Of a stretch of 64,000 nt of DNA, positions 43,060 to 55,974 are shown one piece after another. Origin of the DNA: Clitopilus passeckerianus (lineage: Eukaryota > Basidiomycota > Agaricomycetes > Agaricales > Entolomataceae). The notes beneath the pieces are model-generated. The model was not told the origin of the DNA. It saw only the letters and a list, made by a program, of their open reading frames with translations, and did no database searches. A program made the position numbers and the translations under genes. The DNA lies in assembly GCA_944990035.1 (NCBI GenBank), contig CALYLX010000142.1:248001-312000 (forward strand), given 5' to 3'. Each line of letters starts with the position of its first letter. Position 1 is the stretch's first letter.

Positions 43060-46000
43060 ATGCCTGAGTTTAGTGATAATGTTATTCAGGTATTTCGCTG
43101 GAAACGAGAGGCGGCTGAGCAGGTATGTGGTTTTGTGAATCGCGTCGTTTTGGGGAGTTTGCGCTGACGAGAGCATAGGGAGGCTTGTTGAGCGGAAAGG
43201 ACCCATCAGAGTTCAACTCTGCTGACCCGTTGAGGTTGTGGATTATTCAAATTGGTATGTTGCTGGATGGGGCCCGATGTTGTTCACGGATGGCTCTGAT
43301 ATTGGAGGTTGTAGGTATTATTGTCGCGACCGCAAGTTTGCTTTCCTTGGGGCTTCGTAAGCTTAGGCAGCCGAAAGTCATTGCAGAGGTTCTTGGAGGG
43401 ATCATCCTTGGTTCGTTTGTTCCGTGGTGGACGATGTTCTGACTGTTTGCTGACGCATATACTCACTTTTTAGGTCCAACTGCATTTGGTACGGCATTCT
43501 GGTCTAATATCATAACGCATATACTCATCTTGAAATGTAGGCAGGATACCCGGATTCACAGAACATATCTTCCCAGATCAATCCCGGCCGTTCCTCAACC
43601 TCACCGCCAACATCGGTCTCTGTCTCTTCCTTTTCCTTGTTGGACTGGAAATCGACGCCGGCGTCATCAAAAGAAATGCGCGCCTTTCTGCCATGGTTGC
43701 CTTGGCTGGAATGGTCATCCCTTTCGGCATCGGTGCTGGGCTATCAAAAGCCATATACGACCAATTCATTGACGAAAGCGTCAAATTCACGCACTTCATG
43801 TTGTTTGCTGGTGTGGCATTTAGCATCACGGCATTCCCCGTTTTATGTAGGATTTTGACGGAGCTGAAGTTGTTGGATACAACTGTGGGTATCGTCGTGC
43901 TGTCTGCAGGTGTAGGAAATGATATCAGTACGTGCTACTTGATACGCATATGGTGAACTTACTAACTTTGGTTCTATAGTCGGATGGACGCTGCTTGCGC
44001 TTAGTGTTGCTTTGGTCAATGCGGGATCTGGCCTTACGGCCCTGTATATCCTGCTTGTGTGTGTGGGATATACCATGCTACTCTTGATCCCCGGCAAGTG
44101 GGCTCTCAAGTGGCTTGCACGCGAGACCGGCTCTCGTGAGTAGCTGCTGCTCTGACTGCCATATTATCTGTTTGCTGACTGTTGCTATAGTCGAGAGTGG
44201 ACCCAGCGTCCTCTTTATGACGGTTACAATGCTGGTACTTTTCGGGTCTGCCTTTTTCACCGACGTCATTGGTGTCCATGCAATTTTCGGCGCTTTTGTT
44301 ACCGGGATTATCGTACCTAGAGAAGGAGGACTTGCTATTGCTCTGACGGAGAAATTAGAGGATATGGTGGCGATTATTTTCTTGCCTTTGGTAAGGAACT
44401 CTATCACTCGACCTGCCACCTTTTCTGACTCTATATCGCAGTACTTCACGCTTTCTGGTCTGTCAACCAACCTTGGGCTCCTCGACGACGGTACGTCAAA
44501 CCTCCCACTATGGCATTTCCGGTGCTGATACTCATGCAGGCATCACATGGGGCTATACCATCGCAATTATTTTCACTGCATTCATCGGTAAATTTGGAGG
44601 CTGCTCCCTTGCTGCCAGGTACGCAGCTGGCTTCAACTGGCGAGAATCCGGTGCCATCGGCTCTCTCATGAGTTGCAAAGGGTGAGCCAAGAGCGCATGC
44701 AACTACTGTTCTAGCATGCTAACCCTTTTCTCAGTCTCGTTGAACTCATCGTCCTCAACGTTGGTCTCACAGCCGGCATTCTGACCCAGGTATGCTATCC
44801 CCTGTGTTCGCAGTGATATGCCTGACTCTTTCTCAGCGGGTCTTCTCCATGTTCGTGCTCGAGGCGTTGGTCTTGACGTTTGTGACCACCCCACTGGTCC
44901 TCCAATTCTACCCTCCTCATTTGCGCAAGAGAGTGACGACCACTGGGCCCTCCTTCGGGCATGTTCCTGGCGATGAGATCCAAGATATCAAGAGACCTAC
45001 TACCGATGATTCTTCTACTAAACGGAGATTCACTGTTGTCCTCGATAAGCTTGAGCACTTGCCAGGTGTCATGGCATTGTCTCAGCTAATCCAACCCGCC
45101 TACCATGCCTCTCCCTCGCACCCACAGGCGACTCAAATTGGTCGTTCCTCATCTGAATCCTCTTCGTCAGTGAGCAAGGGACGGCCCGCCCCTCCTAGGC
45201 TCACCCCTTCCACATCTGTAGAGGCCCTTCGTCTCATTGAACTCGGTGACCGTACTTCGGCTGTCATGAGGTCTTCAGCCTCGGATGCGCTGCTCAGGAC
45301 AGACCCTATGATGACCATCTACCGGATGTTCAGCCAACTGAACTCCTTACCCGTCGTGCCGCGTGTGGCGATGGTACCATATGACGACCTGGCATATACC
45401 GTTGCGGAGCATGCAAAGAATCATGGTTCAGACCTTATTCTCTTGCCTTGGCTTCCACCACATCTCGATAGCGGTATCGGAAATGAGGGATCCGTCGTGT
45501 CTCCCACCTCGGCCATTCAGCTCCCCGATGTCCTCTCCCCGACCTCGCACCTTGTATCACCTGCTTCTCACAACATGAAGTCCCCTTCCAATAATCCCTT
45601 CGAAATGCTGTTCCGCTCCTCCCCGGCTGGACCTTCGCACGCCGCTGCTGCAAAGTCTGCTGCCGTCATCCATTCGCAGTTTGTTCGCAGCGTGTTCTCG
45701 GAGGCGGGAAAGAACACAAATGTCGCCCTGTTTGTTGACCAGAGTCCTCCGTCGGTGGCGGGAATGATGTCTATGGTTGGGACCGGCCCTCAACATGTGT
45801 TCCTCCCCTTCTTCGGTGGACCGGATGATCGCCTTGCCCTCGATTTCGTGGTGCAGATGTGCGAGAATAACGAAAAAATGAAAGCAACAGTTGCGAAGAT
45901 GGCCAAGAGGGATGTTGGAACGGTCACCAGTGATGATTCGAACCTCCTTCGCCCTCCCCCTCCAGCAAGGACTGCCAGTGAAGGCAAGCTCAAGGTTCCC

Positions 46001-46507
46001 GGTATCAGAGAGGACATCAATGTTATGTCTGCTCAGTCCACCTTCAGTGGTTTCCCTGACACGGTCTACGGCCAGCACAATACCGAAACGAGGATGATGT
46101 CGGAAACAGCGGACAATATCGCCTGGGCAAAATATGCTTCTCCTTCGGCAGGTTCACCGGCATCGCCTGCTCTGTCTAGGATCCAGTTCCACGAGTTGGC
46201 CTCCCCAGTTCCCTTGCGCGCTGCTATTCAAAAAGCCTCGTCAGTCTTCCACGACGGTGTTGCTAGAGGTGATGAAGACGAACCCCAATGGACACCTCAA
46301 GGACTTGGCGACCGGTTGATCATCGTTACCGGGCGCTCGCGTAGGCTTGCTGTCGAAAATCACACAACAGAGCTCAAGGATCTCATGGACGAATACGGCA
46401 CGGTTGGGGCGGGTGTCAAGAAGACCATTGGAGATGTTGCCACTGCGTTTGTGGTGGCCAGCGTTGGAACGGGTGTTGTTGTCCTACAGGCAGCAACCTC
46501 CACTTGA
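43060..46507 (+). CDS. KHA1: K+/H+ antiporter, Kha1/CPA2 family
   Basis: Exon 1 43060-43122 (MPEFSDNVIQVFRWKREAAEQ) joins to 43179. Further exons give PLRLWIIQIG, LRKLRQPKVIAEVLGGIILGP, LFLVGLEIDAG, ITAFPVLCRILTELKLL, GVGNDIIGW, FGAFVTGIIVPREGG and CKGLVELIVLNVGL. These are the conserved motifs of the monovalent cation:proton antiporter-2 family. About 12 spans are followed by a long cytosolic Ser/Pro-rich tail to TGA 46507. Yeast Kha1 is an endomembrane K+/H+ exchanger affecting pH and potassium balance. Symbol assigned by family resemblance. Confidence 0.9.
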
Positions 46508-47345
46508 ACGGACAACGTATAGTGGACAGTAGCCCTTCGGCGTTTCCTCATTGCCTTTTCATCAACTGCATTACACGATACGCACAATACTCGCACTATA
46601 TCAACTCTCACACCTTCAATTTGCATGTACCACGCTGTAACTATTCACGATGCTATCACGTTTTCTTTCCGTTGTTATACTTTGTACATAATGCTCGCTT
46701 TCCGGAATGAATACCCTAAAATTCCCTGTACATGTCACTTCACCAACTATTCCATACGTGCTCCTTGTTCTTCCAATCCTTGAAAGTGGCTCAGTTTCGC
46801 CACTGTAAAATGGTTTTGGCCATGTGAAGGTGGCGTTCAACCTCACCCCAAGTCTGCGTATTGAGAAGAGTCGGTGGCGAAAATGGATGTCAGATTGGGG
46901 AATAGGGCAGATAGATAAGCTGCCACTGTGACGGAATCCGTCAAAGGGGAGTTGAACACGCCTACTTTATCATAACCAACATTCACACATTTGGGGCATT
47001 CTCGGGATTTGCGGTCCTGTATTTTGGGTTTCGGTAAACAGAGGGTTTTCGACTCGTATCGGGCTTCAAAAGTGTGGTGTACATACCGCAGTTGGGTTTT
47101 GCGACTTCGGGTTCGACGATGCAGTCACTAGCACGTCGTTGTGCTACATTCAAACGAATTCGAAATATACCAATAGTACTCCCGTTGTCTGCAATATCGC
47201 CCCGCATACCATTGATAAGGATCTTCCCGATTCATTCTCGATCGTCAACGGGGAGCATCCTCCGGATCTCAGTGCCTATATCACTCATGCCCTATGACCA
47301 CAGTCATCATTATAAACGACGAGGCGACCACTTGCCCACCTCCTC
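46508..47345. other. Intergenic region
   Basis: Several short frames on both strands have no recognisable content. I see no RNA gene and no repeat. Confidence 0.45.
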
Positions 47346-48554
47346 ATGCCTGACCTACCTACTGAAATATGGTTCCATATCGCGAAACATCTCTCTGATG
47401 GAGATGTCCAGCGACTACGAGGACTCAACCCAGTATTCCTCGAGTTGGCCTTGAATTCACGGTACAAGGCGGTTCGTTTGGGTCCTTGGTTCTCTGAGGA
47501 GCGCATCAAGGAGATTCCAAGGGTTTTGAATCATTTGAGGTGGGGTCTCTAATATTTATCCTCCTAGTAATTGTACCTCAGACAGAAATATAACTCTAGT
47601 ACTCCGTTCATCTCCTCCCGAGTCCAAGAGGTCACTCTTCCGCTCAAACCAGGCCTCCTCGAAGCCCCTAATTCACCTAAGAGCTTACAAACTATTGTCA
47701 AGGGAGCTTTTGGCCGAATTCGCCCTGGTGGAAGGCGCGACCGCCAATCCCTGCGCTCCTCCTCAGCTCCTCCTGGTGTCGATCCCCAAGCAATCAGACT
47801 CTTTTCCTCCCTCCACAACGTCCACTCCCTAGTACTGATTGAATACATCTCTGGAGACTACCCCATCCCACCCATCGTGTCGTACTCATGGACTTGTCTC
47901 GGAATGAACCTCCGTGAGCTTCATATCCATGCACGCGCGCAGAAAGCTGCGGCTTTGCTAGAGACTGCACCTTGTCTTCAACATTTGGAGGTATTGAAGC
48001 TGGAGTTGAAGAAGGATCCATACTATCTAACTCCTTCTATGCGATCCATTGGAAGCTCAGATGTTATCCCAAGGTTCATTAGACTGGTATCGGGCACGTT
48101 GAGGCAGTTGAATGTCGTAGAGCCGGGAGGGAAGAAGCAGCTGGGGTGTCGGCTAGTTGCATGTTTGGTCTTGAGGGGCGTTGGGAACCTTCCGAACCTC
48201 GAATGTTTCTCCTTCCATGTGGATTATGAGCCCCCACGAGGATCTGGAGATCGCGCTTGGCCACTTTTAGATTTCTTCGAATTCCTAAAGGCAAACGGGA
48301 CAAATCTTCGGCATCTCTCTGTGCCTGCCATTCCGCCGTGGTTTATGCCTGCACCTACACAGGTAGATCCAGGGTTTCCTCCGCAGTTGGAATCATTCAC
48401 GCTTCTCCCCTCCATGCCTCCATCTGCTGAACGGGATAACTTCTGCACGGCGAGGGCCTATGCCAAGCACTCAAAGCATACGCTGACCTCCGTCAGAATC
48501 CTCAACGAGTACCTGTCACTATCTGAGCTTAAAGAGATGGTTTCCTCTCTGTAA
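47346..48554 (+). CDS. F-box protein, two exons
   Basis: Exon 1 47346-47539 encodes MPDLPTEIWFHIAKHLSDGDVQRLRGLNPVF, an F-box. A 42-bp GTGGGG..CAG intron leads into exon 2 (47582-48554) with phase 2 conserved. Exon 2 has Leu-rich segments (VHSLVLIEYI, GMNLRELHIHA, LQHLEVLKLEL, TNLRHLSVPA) like other Agaricomycete F-box/LRR-like proteins. The product is about 388 residues and probably a substrate adaptor of an SCF ubiquitin ligase. It is the fourth F-box gene in the window. Confidence 0.83.
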
Positions 48555-49163
48555 TCCTGAAAAGGCATCGGACCTTACCATCAGGCGCATTGGACTTTAA
48601 TGGACACATAGACACTGTATGTATAAACGGATACACATGCGGACATGGACAATATGGACAATCCTAGGACTCCGAACTTTACCTATTCTTCTACAACAGT
48701 TGAGTAAAGCACGTTATAGACATAATAATACCAGATCCGACTCAATTAAATCCGACTCGTTGATCGACTCGGGTAGAGATGTGGTGATGCACCAGTGTAA
48801 TAGTAACCTACCGTGGAAGATAATCCGTCACATAATTCGTCTTTCTGTGCTTGACAGGGAGAACATCGACGTGCTACGAAGCACGTATCAAATGTGACAC
48901 TAGTCTTATGCTTGAACAGGTTTATCAGACTTATATCACACTCTGATCTCTGAAAACACATTGCTATCCGTTACAATTCAAATCTCAGTGAGTGTTCGCA
49001 AAAAAAGCGGCGAGCCAAGCGAAACGTGACTGGTCGACCTAAGAGCGCCACATGATGCATTATGTGCTCCTGTATTGGTCATTTTGAACGAGATTCCACA
49101 TATATACAACTTGGCACAAAGTACGCGTAGGATCCGGAAATACCTGTTCCAAAGGCTCATCTC
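48555..49163. other. Intergenic region
   Basis: No supported gene; it lies between the 3' ends of two convergent genes. Confidence 0.5.
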
Positions 49164-51698
49164 TCAGTACAAATATCTATATCCTTTCCTCCTCTCCATC
49201 GCCCGCTCAAACGTCAAGCCCTCTAAACGGGCAGCCTCCTCCACTCTGCGGCGATCCGCCTCTTGCATAACGGTATGCTCATCCACATCCAATTTATGGT
49301 TGCGTTTGACTAGAATCTGCCTAATGACTATCAGACAATTAGCGCTTAGACCGGACAGCATTAAATGGTTCCACATACAAAGAGAGAGCGCACTACTGAA
49401 CACCAAGGCAGCCAGAGAGATAGCCATGGATTGATGGTACCCGGGACCCCATTCAGCTTTCCATGTATATGAGCCAATTCTGCCACGAATGGGTAGCTTC
49501 AGTGCGAAGGTCGGAAAATAGGACGGCTCAACGTACAAATTTCCAAGGTTTCCAATGCCGTTGACGATTCCTATAGCTGCTGCACGCTTACTAGAAGGCT
49601 ATGAGCTATGAAGGGTGAATGTTAAGGCCTGACTCACGCAGGTGGTCTTGGGATAGTGTTTGAGACCCAGACGAGGGTCATTGCGAATCCTGAGAGTGAT
49701 GAGCTCATGTGAGCTGCTAGGCCACTTTAGGTGGCTCACCGGCATAGCCACAAGCCATCAAGAACATCGATACATAACGAGCAGCCGTGACCATGGTCGA
49801 GAGGGCGATGATGAATCCGATAACGACGCCCCACCACCACCCTGAAATATGGAAGAAGCGTTCGCCAGTGCGATCGGCATGCCAGGCGTTCAAGCAGCAA
49901 ACAATAGAGGCCAGAATCCATGGCGGGCTGAAGAAAATATCTGTTGAGTGGGTGCTAGCCAAGAGGCCTCCAAGGGACTCACGCTGCAAGTAACAAACTG
50001 ATTGTCGTATTATAACCGAGCGTTTGCGTGAGCCTAAGCCGATTTTTAATGAGTAAAATTCTTTTTGCGAATACCCCAAGCCCACCTACGTCGGGAAGAA
50101 GTTGACAAAACTCAGGCCAAGTAACTGAGCGACATTGAGAATACTGAAGAGGGCAACCAACGGGTCTTTGATGGCGAGCTTGAGGCCTTTCATCGGGCTG
50201 AAGAGGAATCAGAACTCGAACTGGCCCCGATCACAGAAGCGACCTACGAATCGTCCTTGTTGTCCTGGTCAGCTTCTCCAGCATCCTCTGACAGCCGTGC
50301 TTGTCCCAGGCGCCGTTCTTGAACAGACATCCATCGCGTGTTGTGGGGCTGCGTGAGCAGTAACTAATCAATAGCCGTGTCTTTTGAAAAAGATGGTACG
50401 AACGTAATCAGGGAGGAGATACCTAAGGAAAGAATTAAGGACGTTGAATATCACACCTTATGTGTCGTAGTACTCACATGCTAGAGAAACCAATAACGAT
50501 GGTAATTGCACCCTATATCCAGTCAAGTTTCATACCCGGAAATCGAACTCCTCGCTTACCTCAATAAAGAACAGCCTGAGCATTCCTCGTCAATAGGACA
50601 ACTGAATGCGGAGTGGAATACTTACCATCTCCAAGCTCTGATGCCGCGCTTGCCTTCCATCCTAGACAGAATACCAGCGGCCATAAGCTTCAAAAGTAAG
50701 ACATCAGAGAAGGGTGTCATAGCGCATGAGGAAGCGCCGACTGACCGATCCAAAAGCGTTCGAGATGAGAAGTCCGGCATATAATATGGCCGATCTTAAG
50801 GCTAGTTCCTGTCACGCACTCATCAATTTCACGAATGACATAACTGCGAGCCAAAGCCTGACCTTCTTCGTATACCATCTGGACAGCAGGTAGATGGCGC
50901 CGGGATAGAATGCTGCTTCGGGAAGGCCGATGAAGACCCTACAGGCTAGAATGCCGGCGAGATTGGTCGTAACCTTGCAGGGAGGTCAGGGACCTAATGT
51001 CTCCCCTCGAAAGCAGCTAAACTCACACCAGTAAGAAGGCTGACAAGGCCCCATAGGACAACACAACTGCCGATGTACAGTGTTGGTCTAATTCCAAGGT
51101 TGAGAAATGCGAAAGGTATCCACATCTGTTAGCCGCACCGGGATATATAATTCAAAATCTGGAGAAGTTGCGTCAGAATGACGGTAGGGAAGCTACTAGT
51201 TAGAGCACCTACCATATTGGAAGGTATTTGTGCTGGGCAGTATGATGCGTAGAGGATCGCAATGACTGTGGCATATTCGACATCTGCGTGGCGAATTGAA
51301 TCAGCATTCACTAACGGAGTTGTTAAATGCTGCATACCTGATATATCTAAATCCTCCTGCATCCCTTTAAGTCGGGCTGCAGTGATGGCAACTCGCTAGC
51401 AAGAGATATGATTAGCAAACGGCGATGGTTCATACCCAGGAATGAAACTGCTCACGTCAATATAGTTCATGATGAAGATAATCATGATAGTAGGTAGGAC
51501 CCTCCAATCCAACTTGCGTAACAGTTTTCGCTCCATCCTAGTACGTTCTGGGGATCCAGGAGCAGGCAGAATATCGAGGCCCTTCATCCCAGTCGCATCT
51601 TCAGTATGTTCAGTGCTGCTAGAGACTGATCTCTTGTCGCCTCGAGGAGCAGCTGTTAAATTTGACGTCGATGTTGGAGATTCAGGTTTTAACGACAT
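49164..51698 (-). CDS. MFS permease of the allantoate/Dal5-like anion:cation symporter group
   Basis: From ATG 51698 the protein has a Ser/Thr-rich N-terminus, then RKLDWRVLPTIMIIFIMNYID, the typical start of the first helix of Dal5-like (ACS family) carriers. Many short introns follow. Further exons give VIAILYASYCPAQIPSN, VFIGLPEAAFYPGAIYLLSRWYTKKELALR (characteristic of this family), WRWLFFIEGAITI, LLPDYP and a C-terminal RRRVEEAARLEGLTFERAMERRKGYRYLY. Fungal members import allantoate, nicotinate, biotin, peptides or other small carboxylates; the substrate here is unknown. Inner exon limits were not all fixed. Confidence 0.85.
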
Positions 51699-52192
51699 GA
51701 TGGAGTCTGGTGGGAATGGGACTCGAAGAACATCATCTTTTGGACTGCCTTTAAATGAGGCGGGCCGTTACGTTGTAGGCTTCTCCACAGTCAGCTAGCG
51801 TGCTCACGGGACTCCTTTGAGAACCATTCTGGGAGCGCGATATGTTTGGACTTGACAGGCGACGTCACGCGTCCGAGTTCGTTGTTTCTGGCCACCAAAA
51901 AAAAGCTGCGGTTTGCATCGTGGTCAAGAAAATGGAATTTTTAGGACTGGGAGATGAGGCAGATATTCTTCCGTTTTATAGCAACAATAGAATCAACGTT
52001 CAATAACTCGATGGTGGTAGAGAGCAAAGGGTTTATCGTAGGTCACATGCGGACTCCTTGGGTTGCAAGATACGCCTGCACCGTTTAGGCAGAATCGTTT
52101 ATCCCATTCAAAATGAGGATATCCAACGTGAAAAGTTACGCAGCTGTCCACTCGAAAAATACGAACTAGTGTACAGAAATTTTACAGAAATT
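51699..52192. other. Intergenic region
   Basis: No supported gene. A direct repeat of the 12-mer ACAGAAATTTTA is seen around 52172-52197 near the Derlin stop. Confidence 0.5.
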
Positions 52193-53245
52193 TTACGAAG
52201 ATCCAAGTGCCCTCCCCCGACCCCAATTATGTCCGCTCGTAGTAGTAGTGGGAGCAGCAGCAGCACCACTGGTACTACCGCCGCCAGTAGCCAAATTCAT
52301 CCTTGGCGGAATGACCCTCACACCACCTGCAGATCCTCCAACATTTCCTGGTGGCGGAGGCGGTCCTGTCTCCCCAACTAATCTCCTCATCCATTCTGGC
52401 GCCTTTCCCCACCCAGCAAGCACGCCGTCTGCTGTGGTCGCTCCCTGCCTTCCACCCCAGACGCCCCACCACCAGAAGTGGCCAACTACAGCGCCAGCAA
52501 TGGACTGAGCCGCTGCTGACGGGCCTCCCATGAGCAGGTCCATACCTATCATGACGTATGGCAGGTACGAGACGGGGAAGGTGAAGAATCCCATGAAGTT
52601 TGTCTGTGCACCAAGAGGTGCGAGAGAGGAGGAAAGATAGGAGAGGCACATAAGGAGGGGCCTATTGAAGAGGAAGGGCTTGAGAGGCGTGCTGACGACC
52701 TACATCCAATGAATGTCAGTTAGTAGGTTAGCGTTATGCGGTAAAGGGGACATGCTCACGATAATTGAAAGACTTGCAAGGAGTAGCTGGTATGCAAAGT
52801 CTGCGGATCTCCTCAAGTATTGGCCTGATTCCAGCTGATCACCATTGCGGCTAAACCACGGAGAAAGGTCAGATGGCACATAGCTAACAGGCAACGTAAC
52901 TCACTAAAGCATAACAAATTCGAAGATGTAGTTGATGCCTCCACCTAAAAGATAACAGAGATTGAGGGGCGTATCTTCCACCTAAACGTTACTACTTACT
53001 TCCGAGGAAGAAACTGGTCCAGAGCCTCCAGACCTATGAAGCGAAGTCGGCGTTAATCACCAGCTTTCAAAGTGAACTCTGGCAATGCTCACCTCAAATC
53101 TTTTCAGCACCAAATCCTTCACAAAGAGCACCTTGTACCCTGATACCATGTTCATCAGGACCGGGATGGTCACCGCCAACGATGAGCCACAGAGAAACCG
53201 AGTGACTGGCGGTATTTTACGCAATTCAGCTACGATGTCGTTCAT
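52193..53245 (-). CDS. Derlin (Der1-like), ER-associated degradation
   Basis: Multi-exon gene starting MNDIVAELRKIPPVTRFLCGSSLAVTIPVLM, the Derlin N-terminus. It continues with RFEVWRLWTSFFLGS-type sequence, GGINYIFEFVML, SADFAYQLLLASLSIIV, NRPLLMCLSYL and FPVSYLPYVMIGMDLLMGG, then a Gly/Pro/Ala/Thr-rich cytosolic tail ending at 52193. Derlins are rhomboid pseudoproteases in the ER membrane that help move misfolded proteins to the cytosol for Cdc48/proteasome degradation. I see no rhomboid GxSxG motif, as expected. The very low-complexity tail may vary between strains. Confidence 0.9.
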
Positions 53246-53611
53246 TGTAGTAAGTTCTCCCCAGGTTGGCGGCTATGAGAAGCTTGATAAGTGGCCCTCA
53301 GAAAGGACCTGTTATTTTCGGTTTTTGGTTCGCCTGGGTTGGCGTTGACACCACGGTACACGATGAGCTTGAAATGAAAGCCGTTGACGAAAGCCATGGC
53401 CCAAATCATAAATGGCTAACGTGTTCGATCACATGATGAAAAGACCACCGGCCCGATAAACTAGAAGCCGAATCCCGATTCCGATTAGCCCAGTAATCTT
53501 CCAAGAACCACATTTAAACTTTGGAGTAATTGTAGTGAATTCCCTCATACTTCCCAAATCTTAACAGGCCCAACTTTGATTGAATTTAACGTGTAAAATA
53601 AACGCTAACTC
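53246..53611. other. Intergenic region
   Basis: It lies between the Derlin start and the 3' end of the MYND gene. Nothing is supported here. Confidence 0.5.
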
Positions 53612-55784
53612 TTAGTCAACCTCCTCAATAAATGCCTCAAGGATGTAACCCTTTGGTTCGACCTTGGCCCCGTCCCAGAACGCCCCCGAAACGACAGTCG
53701 TAACCAACTGCAACCCCTGCCCGTAAACAATCTTCGACTGTATCAACGCAAACTTCCCTGGATTCTTGCGTGCCCGCTCTACCATCATCTCATTGCGTGC
53801 GATTGTGGATACAGCTTTCTCAGGTGCTTCGTCCTCCTTGGGTTGATAATTCTCGAAATCCGCCAGAGGTATCATGGCATACGTTTGTGGTAGTTGAGTG
53901 AAGTCTGCTTGTATCATGAGATCCGAGATAGAGACATGAGGGTATTTTTGGGCTGCCACTTGACGAAGGTATTCAACAAATTCTCGAGCCTCGCGAGGGA
54001 AGAGGTGATGGAAGTACTGTGCATCGAGCTTGCTGATCGATTTAGATACACCCTCTGTATAGAAGTTATGGCAATCAAAATAATGTTCAGGCTCGAGGTG
54101 CGAAATACTCACCGAGACGTTCCGCTTGTTTCAGCTTACACATGGCCTTGTGATTCTCTTTCCATGCGATGGTCTAGCATTCTTTCGAGCAGTAGAACGT
54201 GAACTGGCAACCACTGCATTGTCGGAAAGCAGTTTTTTCGTTGACTTTCTGGCACTGTATCAAAGGAATCACGAGTCAGCATGATTGGTAACTCAAATGC
54301 AAATATACATACATGAACATTATCACAGGTCGTGGCCTTCTGTCGGACAATCTTGGCTTCTTGGGCTACAAACATTCGCCTTTCTATAAGCGTGCACAGA
54401 TCCTTCCAAGCCTTGGCAGCGATGCTTCGTTGGACCTTCTGCTTGGAAGCAGTTGCATTTATCTTGCTTATAGCAGCATCGACCGCCACGACGACCGAGC
54501 GGTAGACCAGGTACTTGGGTATCATCTGTGAGATGATGTCCATGACGATTCCGGCGTCATCAGGGATGAGTTGGGGGAACCAAGGGCTGCCCGCCACGAA
54601 AGCCATCAGAAGACCAGCGTTTATGGCTTGGGTAATCCATGTGAAGCCTTCGCTGGTCTCAAGCATGTTGTAGAAGTACGCGAATGAGGCGGTGTACACG
54701 TCGAGCAAACCTCTATCACCACCCTGATTAAGTAGAGTGATTGAGCTGACCGCAATCCTAGTCACGGTTCCGATGGTATTGGCATTTAGGAATGCAAACC
54801 GAAGAAGATCCCTGCTGCCTCGAGATAGGTGGCCCATCAGGTCGAGATAGATTGCGACATGGCTGACAGGCTCCATCCGGGGTTGATTGAGAGCCGTACG
54901 CAGGCGAGACATCTTTAGCTTTGCGACATTTTCAGGGTTGCCACCCGCTGCAATGACTACATGTTGGAGGGGTGCCTTGTTTCCTACTTCGGGCGTGACG
55001 TCTTCCGGTTTGGCTTCATTGCGGCTTCATTGCGAAGCACAGCGTCGAGGGCGGCGGAGGAAGTTGGGATGTCAATGAGTTGCTGAGCTACTGTCCATTT
55101 ATCCTGCATGACCCACATTTGAGTGGCCAGTTCTACCGCTCCTGGAGTCATGTGGATGGCTCTTCGGCAGGAGACTGAGCGACACATAGAGGACCATGTA
55201 GCTGCAATTACATCCAGATTGTACTTTTGGTTGTCGGTAGTCAGCGAGGGAGAGGGATCTGCCTGCCATTTTCCGACGAAAAAGAACTTGCTCCACGCAA
55301 ATACACCTGGCCAGGCGCGTGTAAGCACCGCTCCGTATTGGTCGTAACCCACCGGGTCGTCAGGGTCTTCCCAGGTGCCGCCGGGGCTGGGGAGATTAGC
55401 AGCTTTCGTTAGGCCGAGAAGAGACATAAAGGCGTTGTCATTTGGGATTGTTCTGGTACGACCTCGGGCTGGGTCGGTTGGAACGTTCTCAGCTTTCAGG
55501 TGCGCAAAGAATGCATCGAGGACACCCATAGGGGGCAGACCGGCTCCGACCTGAGAACGAGATATCTTCGTCAGCATCAAGCCAACATAACGGTGGTAAC
55601 CTCAGCCTACGTGTTCCCATAAATTCGCTAATTCAAGCAAGCTTTGTCGATGTCCTTTCCGCACATCTTCAATTATCTTCGCGACAAGTCACTTTTAGCG
55701 TTTGAATACTTCAATCATGCGTGATACCTTTGAGGGGTTCTGTTGAACCCGCCTAAGCATCTCTTGGGGATTATGTAGAGCCAT
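53612..55784 (-). CDS. MYND zinc-finger protein
   Basis: The start is ATG 55784 (MALHNPQEMLRRVQQNPSK). Introns separate IIEDVRKGHRQSLLELANLWEH and the exon beginning VGAGLPPMGVLDAFF. A long helical, alpha-solenoid-like region follows. A MYND finger spans about 54140-54330: C-x4-C, CSGC, YCSKECQ and the final His/Cys of W-KENHKAMC, with an intron after DNVH. The C-terminal part (SKLDAQYFHHLF...ILEAFIEEVD) is conserved-looking but unnamed. MYND fingers bind proline-rich peptides. Large families of this architecture occur in Agaricomycetes without assigned roles. Splice joins were checked by frame on both sides of the finger. Confidence 0.85.
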
Positions 55785-55974
55785 TGCTCTCGAAATGATT
55801 GCAGGACGGCGCCTTTGTTTGGGGAGTGGCTGTGCCAGCCTTTTCTCAGATAGCCAAATTTAGAAGGATGTTCTCACGCACAAGAACGGAATTTTCCCCC
55901 CTGACATCGGACCTCACGTCGTACAACCACCATTCGGCGTCGTCACCGACGGTTTTAAAGGCAGTCCAACAACA

